Assembly: GCA_026075535.2 (NCBI GenBank)
Contig: AP026538.1
Location: 5,828,001 to 5,892,000 of the forward strand
Direction: 5' to 3'
From: Tricholoma matsutake
Taxonomy: Eukaryota; Basidiomycota; Agaricomycetes; Agaricales; Tricholomataceae
DNA length: 64,000 nt
Part shown: one piece after another, positions 1 through 9,705 of the stretch
Numbering within the stretch: position 1 is the stretch's first letter
Layout: the number at the start of each line of letters is the position of its first letter
The notes under the pieces: generated by a model
What the model saw: the letters and a program-made list of their open reading frames with translations, nothing else
Told to the model about the DNA's origin: nothing
The model's database searches: none
Translations under genes and position numbers: made by a program

Positions 1-379
1 CAGACGACTTTCAGCTTCACGGCGGGTCTCGGATCTGGGTTTGCGAACCCGATTAGAGCGGGGAAGGTCACGGTGTGGCGCAGGAAGAGAGTTGACAGCA
101 ACTTGAACCTGAAATGGGATTTGCGCCAGATCCCGGAAGGTTTTTCGCGTAGGTGAATAGGTAAGTACTGTTAAAAATATAGCACTTACTTCCGGATTCA
201 GAGAACCACTGAGCTTACGCAAATTTTCTATGACAGTGTCTATTTTCTCCACTGCGCGCTTCTGTTCGAGTGATGAGCTCAGGCGAGGCGACGGCGAACG
301 TGAACGACTTGCGCCACGCCTAAGTCTGCGTAGCGGATGTCTGTCACCGCCATTCCGTTCCTCGAGACTGATCTTCTCG
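1..379 (-). CDS. Partial exon of an unrecognised Arg/Ser-rich protein (runs off the window)
   Basis: Minus-strand frame open from an acceptor-like TATAG at about 380 down to base 1. The start of the stretch is rich in Arg and Ser (RGASRSRSPSPRLSSSLEQK) and is followed by a likely helix (AVEKIDTVIENLRKLSGSLN). No family is recognised. Codon use and continuous opening suggest coding sequence, but there is no start codon in the exon and the 3' end lies outside the window. It could be a downstream exon of the candidate gene fragments at 539-1329 on the same strand. Confidence 0.35.
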
Positions 380-538
380 CTATAGTGGAGCACAATTTAG
401 CGGCCGGGACCAATCACGATATTCAAAATTCGGATAGTTACATGTGACACTGGAGTTTCGCATCTTTCATGTGTGGTTTCGAGTCTTGACTCCTTATGAT
501 GGAAGTAACTATGTCGTACAACACCTGCATGTGATGGT

Positions 539-1329
539 TCAACAACCCCTCAAGTGCAAGCAGGTCGTGTCACCCACGGAGTGCTTCTGGGTTTTCCATG
601 AAATGGTAACACCATTCAAAGTAGGTTCCCTGATATTGGCCCTAGGTGGATGTGGCAACTTCAAGAGATCACAATCGCGTCGCATGTCAAGAAGGCGCCT
701 AGCCTTTTGCTCTGTATATCTTATGTCGGCTACCAGCTCGAGCATAGCTAGCTGGATAGCTAGGTGTGAGAGAGAACAAAGAACCGCTTTATTTGACAGC
801 TCAGCTCTTCAACTTGGCTTCGAAACGTGATGGATGCCACTCGGGAGTGGGACATAGTATCCCCGTACCGGTTACCTCCGGCTAGCAAAAGTGTGTATAT
901 CCAAATCGAATATAAGGAATTTGATGCCAAGTTGAGGACGTTGCAGAGTTGCCGCCTCTGCCATTTGATACCGCCTGACGAGCCTTCGGCATCTTTCTGA
1001 TTTCAGATGCCAGGCATCTCATGGACCAAATCCTGTCAACAGATGAGATGGCCATCCATTTTTACAATCATAATATGTTGGTATTAAGTGTGGTATATAA
1101 TTTAGGACCTATATATCTACACTGGTGTTGTAAAGCTGATACATAATAGGATGAAATCCTCGAGCCGGTCTTCCTTAGGTAGTGTGACGTGAGAACCATC
1201 AAATGTTCGGATTTCGCTGAAAAACGGGTTCCTGTGATGGGCAGCGATCACAAGAGGTGTCAGATCGGACGTCTGCTCCCACGGAGGGGGTATACCATAT
1301 AAGGTCATTGCGTGGCTTGTTTGGCTCAC
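539..1329 (-). CDS. Candidate multi-exon gene fragments, unknown product
   Basis: Two minus-strand open stretches look protein-like. The first, 1329 to about 1130, begins MSQTSHAMTLYGIPPPWEQT and could be an N-terminus. The second, 745-539, begins MLELVADIRYTEQKARRLLD and looks helical. A further short open stretch lies between them at about 990-890. I could not join them with certain splice sites, so the exon structure is not claimed. The strand agrees with the exon at 1-379, and one gene spanning 1-1330 is the simplest reading. No domain is recognised. Confidence 0.25.
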
Positions 1330-1489
1330 TCAGCGGAATTTGAAGTCTGCCCTTTTGCGAGCGGAGTTTGACTCATTATCGCATTATCGCATTATCTATT
1401 TTTGATCATATTTTCGCGTCTCTGGAACTCCTAGAGGCACATTCTCCTTTCTAACCTGCTACCACGATGGAGATCTAACACTGTAAATT

Positions 1490-2360
1490 GTGTACTATCT
1501 CAAAACACTCCTTCTCTTCATGTTTATTCTTCATGTTTATCTACTAAGTAAAGAAAATCAATCACCTTATGATACCGCTAATGCCTCCAACTCGAACAGG
1601 AATGGATTTGTTTGTGACCGATGTGGAGCCTTTGTGAAGCAAGGAAAGGCCAAGTTGTCCTTTGAATGTCTCCAGCAACACCAACAGAGTAAGGATTGTA
1701 AAGCAAAATACCTTGGTGCATACATTCTAAATTTTGATTCAGTGAAACCTTCAACTAATTTTGTCCATTTGCCACCTATCCATTCAAAGTTCACAGTCCA
1801 GCCTCTAAACAAAAGTCGAAGTATTCCCTGGTGAACATTGATGCATCCACCTTTGTCAGTCAGATCAAGTTGCACTCTTGCGCACTGTCACTTGCCCAAT
1901 TGAGTCCCTGTAATTCCTGCCGCAATGCCATCACAGACATTCAATCCATCCATGATTATGTCTGAAAATCCTCTCCCAAAGCTGATTTGGCTCTTCTGAA
2001 CCACGATCAACTCTGTTGCAAGATTGCCATTGCCAAGAAGCAACTATGTGACGAGTGTCTGAGGGTGAGTTCAAGTGATCAACTTCTAACATATGTTAAT
2101 AAATTTTATCAGCAGCTGAACACTATGAAGGCGTTGTCTTGACTCCGAGCCCATAAGAAGACATGGCACATGTTACTTGATCTTGCCGGAATGAGCGATA
2201 TCCCTGGCTTGCACTGCCTCTTTTGGAATGTGAAGGCATTCAATTGGAGTGTCAAGATGTTGCTGAGCAAGATGGAAATGGCTTTGAAGGGAATGTATTG
2301 CCCATGAAACTATAGTAAGCTAGAGATTGACTTGGCCACCACCATTTACAAGCTCGGTGG
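1490..2360 (+). pseudogene. Decayed repetitive-family gene with a zinc-finger-like start, interrupted by element A
   Basis: The frame starting near 1567 carries a Cys-rich motif (GFVCDRCGAFVKQGKAKLSF, then QQHQQSKDCK) like a C2H2-type finger. It is followed by CNSCRNAITDIQSIHDYV and, up to 2360, by a stretch ending SKLEIDLATTIYKLGG. Several TGA stops break the frame (about 1962, 2141, 2307). From memory, the C-terminal pattern resembles a high-copy Agaricomycete repeat-associated family ending in an LIYELGG-type motif;  this is family recognition, not a database hit. Element A inserted inside the GG codons, and the gene resumes at 8079. Confidence 0.5.
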
Positions 2361-2762
2361 TGTTAGGACAACACCCACTATCTGCTAGCTAAGACCATGC
2401 GGGTTCTCTCTACAAGAGGGGGGCAGGATCCACACTTGTGATGGGGGAATTGATGGTTTTGATGTGAGGGGTTATTAATAGGTGAGTTGGTTGAGATAGG
2501 CCTTTCACACCGAAAACATAGGTGGAATACCTAAGAGAACACAACTGGGGTCCCCTAGGCATATATTTAGGGTTTATATACTATGTTACATATATTGTAC
2601 ATTGTTGTTACCGACACATTTGTACATGTGCATACATATTGATGCATGCAAAATAAAATTCTCATGCTATCAAAGTGTAGCATCATTTGGCGTCATGTAG
2701 CGTAATTTGACATAATAAAATAAAAATGAAATTTTATTAGGTAATGGGGTGGTTTCCTAACA
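2361..2762 (-). repeat. 3' LTR of element A (402 bp)
   Basis: Begins TGTTAGG and ends CCTAACA, the inverted 5'-TG...CA-3' ends expected of an LTR. Aligns end to end with 7672-8073. The target duplication GGTGG abuts its left end. Confidence 0.93.
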
Positions 2763-2775
2763 TTACCCCCCTTTT
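2763..2775 (-). promoter_or_regulatory. Polypurine tract of element A
   Basis: On the minus strand the purine run AAAAGGGGGG plus TAA lies immediately 5' of the 3' LTR, where the primer for plus-strand DNA synthesis is expected. It overlaps the pol stop codon (GCA TAA AAG). The same sequence abuts the 3' LTR of element B at 20928-20940. Confidence 0.8.
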
Positions 2776-3238
2776 ATGCCTCGACTTCCAGGCGAGAAAA
2801 TATTACGTCTGTCCCCTCTGTGAAATTTTGGTAAGGCTGGAATTTCATCCCCTCATACACCATTCTCGCAATGCGATGCAGAGCATTTGGATTATGTTTA
2901 AAGAATTGGGCGATTGCGTTACGTGCTCACTTACAATTCTCTTTGGGCTCCCATGAATTATTTTCATCAGTATAGTTTTTCCACTTTATTAAGAATTCCA
3001 ATTTGTTCCATCGAAGACGTGAGTCTAGAATTTCTTCAACTATGTATTCTGGAGCACCTTCTACTATTATCGGAGATTGCAGAGTAGTTTGTTGGCCAGG
3101 AATAGTGGGTGGGCAGTAAGGGCATAGGAGGGATACATTAATCTCAGGATCAATCTTGAATGATCGGGGTAATTTTAGTACTACCGCATTAGGTGAGATC
3201 ACTTTAGAGATCGCATATGGGCCAACTTGTTTCTCCAT
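2774..3238 (-). pseudogene. Element A: integrase C-terminus and chromodomain
   Basis: Starts with the integrase GPY module (EKQVGPYAISKVISPNAVV), then a linker and a chromodomain (EYIVEEILDSRLRWNKLEFL, then IKWKNYTDENNSWEP). Chromodomains on chromovirus integrases are thought to steer insertion to particular chromatin. A TGA at about 2929 follows ENCK; element B has CAA at that codon, so both probably derive from a CGA. The frame then continues to a TAA at 2774-2776 inside the polypurine tract. Confidence 0.85.
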
Positions 3239-3253
3239 AAGTTTCCTTGAAGG

Positions 3254-4213
3254 TCATGGAATATTTAGGTCTTTGGTACTTAGCCATACCAAGTCACCAA
3301 CTTTGTACTCTGGAGTGCACGCTCGAGCATGATCTGCATGTCGCATCATGTCATCACGTGCTTTCTTCAATGCCACCTCTGCTTCCTCTTGTACCTTTTG
3401 CATCTTAGATACAAAGTCTTCTACCGACTGTACTTTGACTTCCCTTCTGGGTTCTACTCCCATGCGAGGATGACATCCATAATTCGTGAAAAAGGGTGAC
3501 ATACGAGTAGCCGAATGGAATTTGTTATTGTGGGAAAATTTGGCAATTGCCAACCATTTGGGCCAGTCAGTTTGTTGGTAGTTGACAAACATACGTGAAG
3601 GATCAATGGATCAAGGGTATGTATCCAGAGAAAAGTACTGCTCCAACTCCTGGTTCATTCTCTCTGTCTGCCCATCAGTCTGCGGGTGATATGCTGTAGA
3701 TAATTTAGTTTGAATCCCCAATATGTTGTTCAGTTCTCGCATAAATGCGGAAGCAAATTGTGGTGTGCGATCAGAGATAACGGTATTGGGTAACCCATGT
3801 AACCGCCATACCTGATTTAGATAAAGGTGTGCCAAGCCTAATGATGAGGTTTCTGTAGTAGTAGGAATAATATGGACCTCCTTTGTGAAGCGGTCACATA
3901 CTACGAATATTGCATCATACCCTTGAGCCTCAGGTAATCCGGTAATAAAATCCACAGATATATCTTGCCACGGCGCTTTAGGTATAGGGTTCAGCATTAA
4001 TTTTCCTGCCAGTTTTTCTGGAAATTTCTTCCCCCTCATGCACGTATCACATCCATCCACATACCCCAACACATACTTTGAAATTCCAGGCCACCAATAA
4101 TTTCTCATTACTAATTCCAACATCTTCCATCTCCCTGGGTGTCCGGCAGTCAGCGTATTATGATGTAACCAGACGATCTCCCTTCGCAAATCCTGATCCT
4201 TCGGTACATACAC
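3254..4213 (-). pseudogene. Element A: integrase, broken by a short filler
   Basis: Zinc-binding HHCC region (HHNTLTAGHPGRWKMLELVM ... GCDTCMRGK), then the catalytic core with its three acidic residues in DISVDFITGLPE, VISDRTPQFAS and TDGQTERMNQ. The start is lost to a TGA at about 4217 where element B reads Arg (LFRGKVYVPKD), a CGA-to-TGA change. Around 3597-3632 about 36-39 bases replace a 3-base segment of the B sequence and shift the frame, so the ORF stops at 3611 and reopens at 3592. Confidence 0.88.
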
Positions 4214-4219
4214 TTTTCC

Positions 4220-4942
4220 TCAAAACAACACCAACCCTTGTTCCTCAGCCCATTCATCTCCTTTGATATTACCTTTCTTCTCTCCCTTCAGAGCTTTCAT
4301 GGCTTCCACTACTTCATCGTCCATTTCTGAACATTGTCTAATTTTAGACAACATTTCCATTTCTGAGCTATCTATCAATAGATGCCCTTGACGCATAGCG
4401 CAAATGCGAAAGTATTTGGGTTTGAGCAAGGTAACATTTTTATTGTCCTCCTCCACCCCCCTTTTATGATCAATACATCTGGATAATGCATCTGCTTTCC
4501 TCATTAAGCTTCCCACTTTGTGGACCAAGTGAAAATTGAAATGCGATAGGAATAATGCCCAATGTGCTTGCCTGCAATTAAGCTTTTTAGCAGACATGAA
4601 GTATTGCAGATTTTGATGATCCATCCAGATCTCAATCTGATGCATACATCCTTCCAAATAATGCCTCCACGCCTCCAACGCTCGTATTATCCCCAACATC
4701 TCCTTGTCATGCACATCATAATTCCTCTCCACATCATTCAACCCTCGGGACAGATATGCACAAGGATGCCATTTGTCATCTTCACACAGCATTGATAATA
4801 CCGCTCCAGTAGCAAAATCGGACGCATCAGATTCCACTCGTAAAGGGCATGTGAAATCCACTGGGGCTAATATTGGTCCCTCCACAAACTTCCTGTTCAA
4901 CTCCTCAAATGCTGTCTGCCGTTGCTCTCCCCACCTCCACAC
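4220..4942 (-). pseudogene. Element A: RNase H domain of pol
   Basis: RNase H-type fold of Ty3/Gypsy pol: RVESDASDFATGAVLSM with the first catalytic Asp, then NYDVHDKEMLGIIRALEAWR with the conserved Glu, and the closing block LMRKADALSR. It is separated from RT by one in-frame TGA near 4949 that element B shares. The domain itself is open and close to consensus. Confidence 0.88.
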
Positions 4943-4951
4943 TACTCCCTT

Positions 4952-6493
4952 TCACATAAGGTTATGTAAGGGTGCAGCAATTTTGGAAAAATTGTGCACA
5001 AAGCAACAATAATAATTTGCGAGTCCCAAGAAGGCTTGAACCTCCTTGACACAGGTGGGCGCAGGCCAATCTGTGATTGCCTGTACCTTGATCAGATCCA
5101 TTTTGATCCCGTCAGGGCCGATCAATAATCCTAGGAACTCGATTTTGCTTGCCCCAAACACACACTTCTCTGGTTTCAAAAATAGATCATTCTCCGCCAA
5201 CCTCTGTAACACCTCCTGCACTATCGCCTCATGATTCTCTTCATCCTCCATGAATATCAGAATGTTGTCAATAAATATTATTACCACGCCTTTGTCTATT
5301 ACATCCTTGAAAATGTCATTCATCATATTTTGAAAGGTCGGGGGACTATTAGTGATCCCAAAAAACATGACAAGCGGCTCGAAGGATCCTCGATGCATGG
5401 CAAATGCAGCCTTCCACTCATCTCCTTTCTTTATTTGTACATTGTTGTATCCCCATTGTAAATCTAATTTTGTAAAGACCTTGGCTTTTCCCACCTTGTC
5501 AATTATTTCTGAGATCAATGGCAGGGGGTATGCATTCTTCACTGTCCACTCATTCAGATACCTATAATCTGTACACATCCTCTTCCTTTGGTCTTTCTTT
5601 GGCACAAAGAATATTGGTGATGTCTGCAGTGATTTTGAAGGTCGTATGTATCCTTTGCGCAATTGCTCCTTCAGGAACACATCCACTTCTTCTTGTTCCA
5701 TCGGAGATAATGGATATACCTTCAACTTCTTTGGCACAAACCCTGGCTTCATCTTGATTGCATAATCCCATGGCTTCCGCACTGGCATTCGCTCAGACTC
5801 CTTCTTCTGGAACACTGACAGATATTTATGATACACTTTTGGCACCCATTCCTCCACTGGCTTCTCCACCTTCACAATATTCTTGTCCCACGACTGTCCC
5901 CCATGAATTGCTCTAAAGGTTTGCTTCTGCTCTCCTTTCTCGATCATGATTGGAACTTCCCCATTTGGCATTTCCTCATCCTCCACTTCCTCCATCGTAA
6001 CAGAATACTTTCTCAGACGTTCTTTCTCTTTCTTTTTCCTTTTTTCCTTCTTCATCTTCCTCCCATACACATTACATTCCTTAGGACAACGAGTCATTTG
6101 TACTTTCCCAGTTTTCCAATCAATTTCGGGATTATGCTTCTGTAACCACAGACATCCTATTATTAGATTGGTTTTCCCAAGACAATCTATTATTAGATTG
6201 GTTTTCCCAAGATTGCACACTTCAAATACTGCTCGCTCCTGATACTCCTGATACTTTAGGACCATAGTCACCTCCTCCTTGATAGTTCCTCCACGATTGA
6301 CTGTTCCGTCAATATTGTACACCATTATAGGTTGCGCCAGCTTGCGTGTGTTAATACCATTTCCGGTAATTAAGGATCGATTAATAAATAATCCTGTAGC
6401 ACCACTATCAAACAATGCTTCCACATCAATAGCTGCATGCGTGTCCACTGTCTTCAGTCCCACAGTCAAGGTGATTTTGGGTTCTATTCGCAC
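4952..6493 (-). pseudogene. Element A: aspartic protease and reverse transcriptase
   Basis: The protease active site is EALFDSGATGLFINRSLI (DSG triad). RT follows with YPLSPMEQEEVDVFLKEQL, the template-grip block and the catalytic loop. The loop reads IFIDNILIF, whereas element B reads IFIDDILIF: the second catalytic Asp codon GAC has become AAC, a G-to-A change at CpG. This alone should inactivate the enzyme. Near 6163-6205 a short in-frame duplication repeats LGKTNLIIDC / LGKTNLIIGC. The strand and order match element B. Confidence 0.9.
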
Positions 6494-6660
6494 AGAGCGA
6501 ATAAAGAATTTAGGGGTTTTTGGAAATAGTGCTCAGCAATTTTCTTGGTCACGTGATTCATAACAGTTGTACTCCTCCTCGATTTCCTTTTCTGATTTAT
6601 TCTGGGTTTCCTTGGATACTAATACATTGTAACGATTCTGGGTCACCAATGGGGAAACCT

Positions 6661-7090
6661 TCACTGGGACTCTTCTGCAAAATTCTTCTGCCTGCCTTCC
6701 TCCAGCTTCACTTCCTCAATTGTAGCTTCCCTCATCTTTCTTTTCTGCCTACAATTCCTAGAAATGTGTCCTAACTGCCCACAGTTAAAACATTTAAGTG
6801 GGGCTTGTCTCCCTGCTTGATCAACCTCCATTGCCTCTGCTGGTGCTGCTGACTCCATAACTATAGGTGTCACTGCCATGGCCGGTGGCTGTGCCCTCGG
6901 AGCTTGCACCTGAGGCACCTTTCCTTTCTCGGACTTTCCTCCAGATGACTTTCCAAATTTACTACTTCCGTACATCAACTTTGACTCCGCCTGTTCCTGC
7001 CGATATTGCCGGTCAAGGCACATTGCCCAATTATACCACTCATCCAACTTCTCTGGCATAGAAGGTAGTCAGTAGATAGACTTGAATAAA
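6661..7090 (-). pseudogene. Element A: nucleocapsid end of gag
   Basis: The frame MPEKLDEWYNWAMCLDRQYR continues to a CCHC knuckle CFNCGQLGHISRNC (Cx2Cx4Hx4C), the RNA-binding zinc motif of retroelement nucleocapsid. Upstream, a TGA at about 7070 (KSIY stop LPSMPEK) is shared with element B, and at 7091 the homology to B gag ends abruptly at the rearranged segment. No capsid-coding part remains in this copy. Confidence 0.85.
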
Positions 7091-7228
7091 GGAGATGATT
7101 ATACTGACGATATTTGGTAACAGTTGTATGGGCTGGAAAAGTGAAGGGGGAATTCATGGAGGGCTGCCACTCCACCTGTTAGGAAACCAGGTGGAGTGGC
7201 AGCCCTCCATGAATTCCCCCTTCACTTT
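7091..7228. repeat. Inverted copy of the local LTR/host junction forming a perfect hairpin
   Basis: Bases 7091-7188 are the reverse complement of 8062-8159, which is the right end of this element's own LTR plus the adjacent host sequence. Bases 7189-7228 repeat the same host sequence in direct orientation. The result is a palindrome with arms of at least 37 bp (7141-7177 and 7189-7225) around an 11-nt loop that is the LTR end. Confidence 0.9.
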
Positions 7229-7450
7229 CTTGAAAAACCAATCAGAATGATGTATAACATCAATATGGTCCATGTACAGTAGGTCACATGACTATGTGAA
7301 TGCCATTTTCATGCTCAGCTTGAAAAACTGGTCAGAATGATATATAACATCAATATGTTCCATACAAGGTAGGTCACATGACTATGTGAATGCCATTTTC
7401 GTAATCAGCTTGAAAAACTGATCAGAATGATGTATAACATCACTATATTC
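7229..7450. repeat. 90-bp tandem repeat, about 2.4 copies
   Basis: Units start at CTTGAAAAAC at 7229, 7319 and 7409, a strict 90-bp period. They share TCAGAATGATRTATAACATC and GTAGGTCACATGACTATGTG. The third unit breaks off near 7450. This sequence is absent from element B and lies in the segment that replaced gag. Confidence 0.85.
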
Positions 7451-7658
7451 GGCACTGTTGAGTGGTGAATAAATAACTGCAAATATATATATATTGGCGG
7501 TCCCAATGTAAGGCAAGGCCTGGTGTCGGCTTACAAAAGAAAAGGTAGATTATGTATATACAAGTACTTCTGGCTCGTGCCGAAAGGATGAGTAATCGGA
7601 TGTGGCATGGTGAAACAATGATGTATGCGCAAGTAAGAGAAGGCACACTGATATGGGA

Positions 7659-7669
7659 AGTTGTGTTCT
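7659..7669 (-). promoter_or_regulatory. Predicted self-priming primer-binding site of element A
   Basis: Two bases inside the 5' LTR end, the minus strand reads AGAACACAACT. This 11-mer is the exact complement of AGTTGTGTTCT inside the LTR (minus strand, 7857 down to 7847), which lies about 27-34 nt downstream of a TATA box and is a plausible transcript 5' end. No tRNA-type TGG site is present. The layout matches Tf1-type self-priming, where the first 11 nt of the RNA fold onto the primer site. Element B keeps both sites. Confidence 0.7.
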
Positions 7670-7671
7670 TC

Positions 7672-8073
7672 TGTTAGGGCAACACCCACTATCTGCTAGC
7701 TAAGACCATGCAGGTTCTCTCTACAAGAAGGGGGCGGGATCCGTGCTCGTGATGGGGGAATTGATGGTTTTGATGCGAGGGGTTATTAATAGGTGAGTTT
7801 GTTGAGATAGGCCTTTCACACCGAAAACATAGGTGGAATACCTAAGAGAACACAACTGGGGTCCCCTAGGCATATATTTAGGGTTTATATACTATGTTAC
7901 ATATATTGTACATTGTTGTTACCAATGCATTTGTACATGCACATACATATTGATGCGTGCGAAATAAAATTCTCATGCTATCAAAGTGTAGCATCATTTG
8001 GCATCATGTAGCGTAATTCAACATAATAAAATAAACATGAAATTTTATTAGGTAATGGGGTGGTTTCCTAACA
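7672..8073 (-). repeat. 5' LTR of element A (402 bp) with TATA box
   Basis: TG...CA ends identical to the left LTR. On the minus strand a TATATAAA box lies at 7891-7884, and the proposed start of R (AGTTGTGTTCT) at 7857. The target duplication GGTGG follows at 8074-8078. Confidence 0.93.
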
Positions 8074-8078
8074 GGTGG

Positions 8079-8151
8079 AGTGGCAGCCCTCCATGAATTC
8101 CCCCTTCACTTTTCCAGCCCATACAACTGTTACCAAATATCGTCAGTATAA
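8079..8151 (+). pseudogene. Continuation of the pseudogene interrupted by element A
   Basis: After one copy of the target duplication is removed, the frame that ended in YKLGG at 2360 continues here as VAALHEFPLHFSSPYNCYQI to a TAA at 8149-8151. This supports both the insertion point and the identity of the older gene as a high-copy Agaricomycete family (recalled pattern, not a search result). Confidence 0.5.
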
Positions 8152-8703
8152 TCATCTCCATATAATTCTCATACTTATACTGTCTTTCTCTCCAATAAGT
8201 TATCGATGATTGCCATGATGTGCTCGATGTCAAATTGGATCTGCGATTGATCTGCCAAGGGTATGCCAGCTGGTTCACATGACCAGGGTCCATCCAGATC
8301 CAACGTCTGTTATTCCACGATCTGTCACCTCTTGAGTGATCAGCTAACTGAGAGCTGAGCTGAATCTCCTTAAATAAATTGAGCTTAAATTGAGTCAGTT
8401 CATGTTAAATTGATCGTGGATAAGTTGCTTAGCCCTCAAATTGACACTTATTTCCACTTATTGGTTTGCAAACAGATTCTGAGTTCTCAGTAATGAGAAC
8501 AAGGTTTTTGTCAATATGAGTGGATGACTTTCTGTAATGCTAACTTGACTTTCTATATCGAAACCTTAATCTGCAGACTTTCAAGTAGGTGGAAATGGGT
8601 TTAGAGTTGGGAGTTAGAAAACCATAAGGACAAGATATCCTCACAATGTCTTCAGATTGTAAATAATTTTTAAACCCTTAAATACCTGCATGATTGATGC
8701 TGT
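8152..8703. other. AT-rich spacer between elements A and C
   Basis: No convincing gene, RNA or further element boundary seen. A short minus-strand open frame (8293-8048) overlaps the pseudogene tail and is treated as chance. Confidence 0.4.
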
Positions 8704-8907
8704 TGTAAGAGTATAGTATCTCTATACTCTTACCAGGACTCCTTACCATGGACAGATGATTAGTAACACACATGGTCACATGCCTTATGTTGAATATGCA
8801 CTCGGATGTCTTAGATAGACTCATTCCTCCTTGAATAGATACCAACTTCCTGTTTACATCATTCCTCCATAACTGAGTGACAGAAGTACAAGAGTACTTC
8901 TGTTCCA
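8704..8907 (+). repeat. 5' LTR of element C (204 bp) with a hairpin at each end
   Basis: Begins TGTAAGAGTATA and ends CTGTTCCA. The first 30 bases fold: GTAAGAGTATA pairs with TATACTCTTAC around a 7-nt loop. The last bases fold as AGAAGTAC / GTACTTCT around AAGA. It aligns end to end with 16868-17071. Confidence 0.92.
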
Positions 8908-9194
8908 CTTTTTTTTAAACACGAACTTGGGCCCACTGTTTCCAACCTCTGGAAAGCCAGATTTCGAACCTTGCTTCTGGCACCTATCAATTCCCCCCCC
9001 CCCCCACCTGACAAACCACCAAACTTAGTTAATTAATCGCCCCACCCAGAACTGCAATCAACCCCTTCTGAGTGAGAAGCTGCCACTAGAGGTGGCCTCA
9101 TGTCATTGGTCAGAACCGTTACCCCACTATCACCCCAGTGCATCATACTTCGCCCACCCCAACAAAACTGTTTGGATGTAGAGATATATAATAG

Positions 9195-9705
9195 ATGCAA
9201 CACTGCACAGAATCAATTGTACCTCACAACCCCCCTTTTTTTTACAATCTGTCTTGTTGCCCATCTCGACCAGCACCGCTCACCACCAGGAGCAGAGCTA
9301 GGTGTATCCTCACCCACTCAACCCTGCTCTCACCCCTGTCTCCCCTGTCTCCCACACCAGCACTGTCACCACCCCTGATCGCTCCACACATACACAGATG
9401 CACCTTGTCATCCGACTCAGACACAGCCCCCCCAGTCCATTTGTCTAACATAGCCATGTCCCCTGCCTTTGACCCCTTGTATGCCCCAGTGGAAGTCTGT
9501 CAATCTTCACCTTCTGCTGCCCCAATCCTCTCTGCAGGATCCATGACTGTCTCCATTGTGCATCAGTTCAACAATGCCTGCCATCATTATTTCTCCCTGA
9601 AGGATATCGCCACTGACAATCGGGTTGGCAAAATCATTTACAATTTCGAATCATCAGCAGTACAGTCTTGGGTCACAGTGGATGAACCACGTCTCATTGC
9701 CCTGA
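9195..9705 (+). pseudogene. Element C: 5' part of gag
   Basis: Open frame from 9195. The gag-like part starts near 9543 (MTVSIVHQFNNACHHYFSLK) and runs through KIIYNFESSAVQSWVTVDEP to RLIALT, matching the remembered capsid pattern of Agaricomycete Ty3/Gypsy gag (YNFE...W...LT.FPDFI). The CACTA-like insertion begins at 9706 after the TGA target triplet, and gag resumes at 12440. Upstream, 8908-9194 is a leader with a 14-C run at about 8994-9007 and no recognisable tRNA primer site. Confidence 0.75.

Larger units (their letters stand above)
2361..8073 (-). mobile_element. Element A: full-length but defective chromodomain Ty3/Gypsy retrotransposon
   Basis: A 5713-bp element on the minus strand, with LTRs at 2361-2762 (3') and 7672-8073 (5'). 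It is flanked by the 5-bp target duplication GGTGG (2356-2360 and 8074-8078). Order on the minus strand: gag remnant with a CCHC knuckle, protease, RT, RNase H, integrase with GPY module, chromodomain. It is the same family as element B. Defects: about 1 kb of gag replaced by unrelated sequence (7091-7495), in-frame TGA stops, a broken RT active site and a short filler in the integrase. The two LTRs differ mainly by C/T and G/A changes at CpG, so the insertion is not recent. It cannot make its own proteins intact. Confidence 0.93.

Noticed and set aside
7229..7450. CRISPR-like spaced repeat array
   Set aside because: Units are contiguous 90-bp tandem copies without unique spacers, in a fungal retrotransposon.
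8048..8293. Minus-strand ORF overlapping the right LTR end of element A
   Set aside because: It crosses an insertion boundary and the pseudogene on the other strand explains the sequence.
8908..9010. tRNA primer-binding site for element C
   Set aside because: No TGG-type sequence directly after the LTR, and no 11-nt self-complement within the LTR was found.
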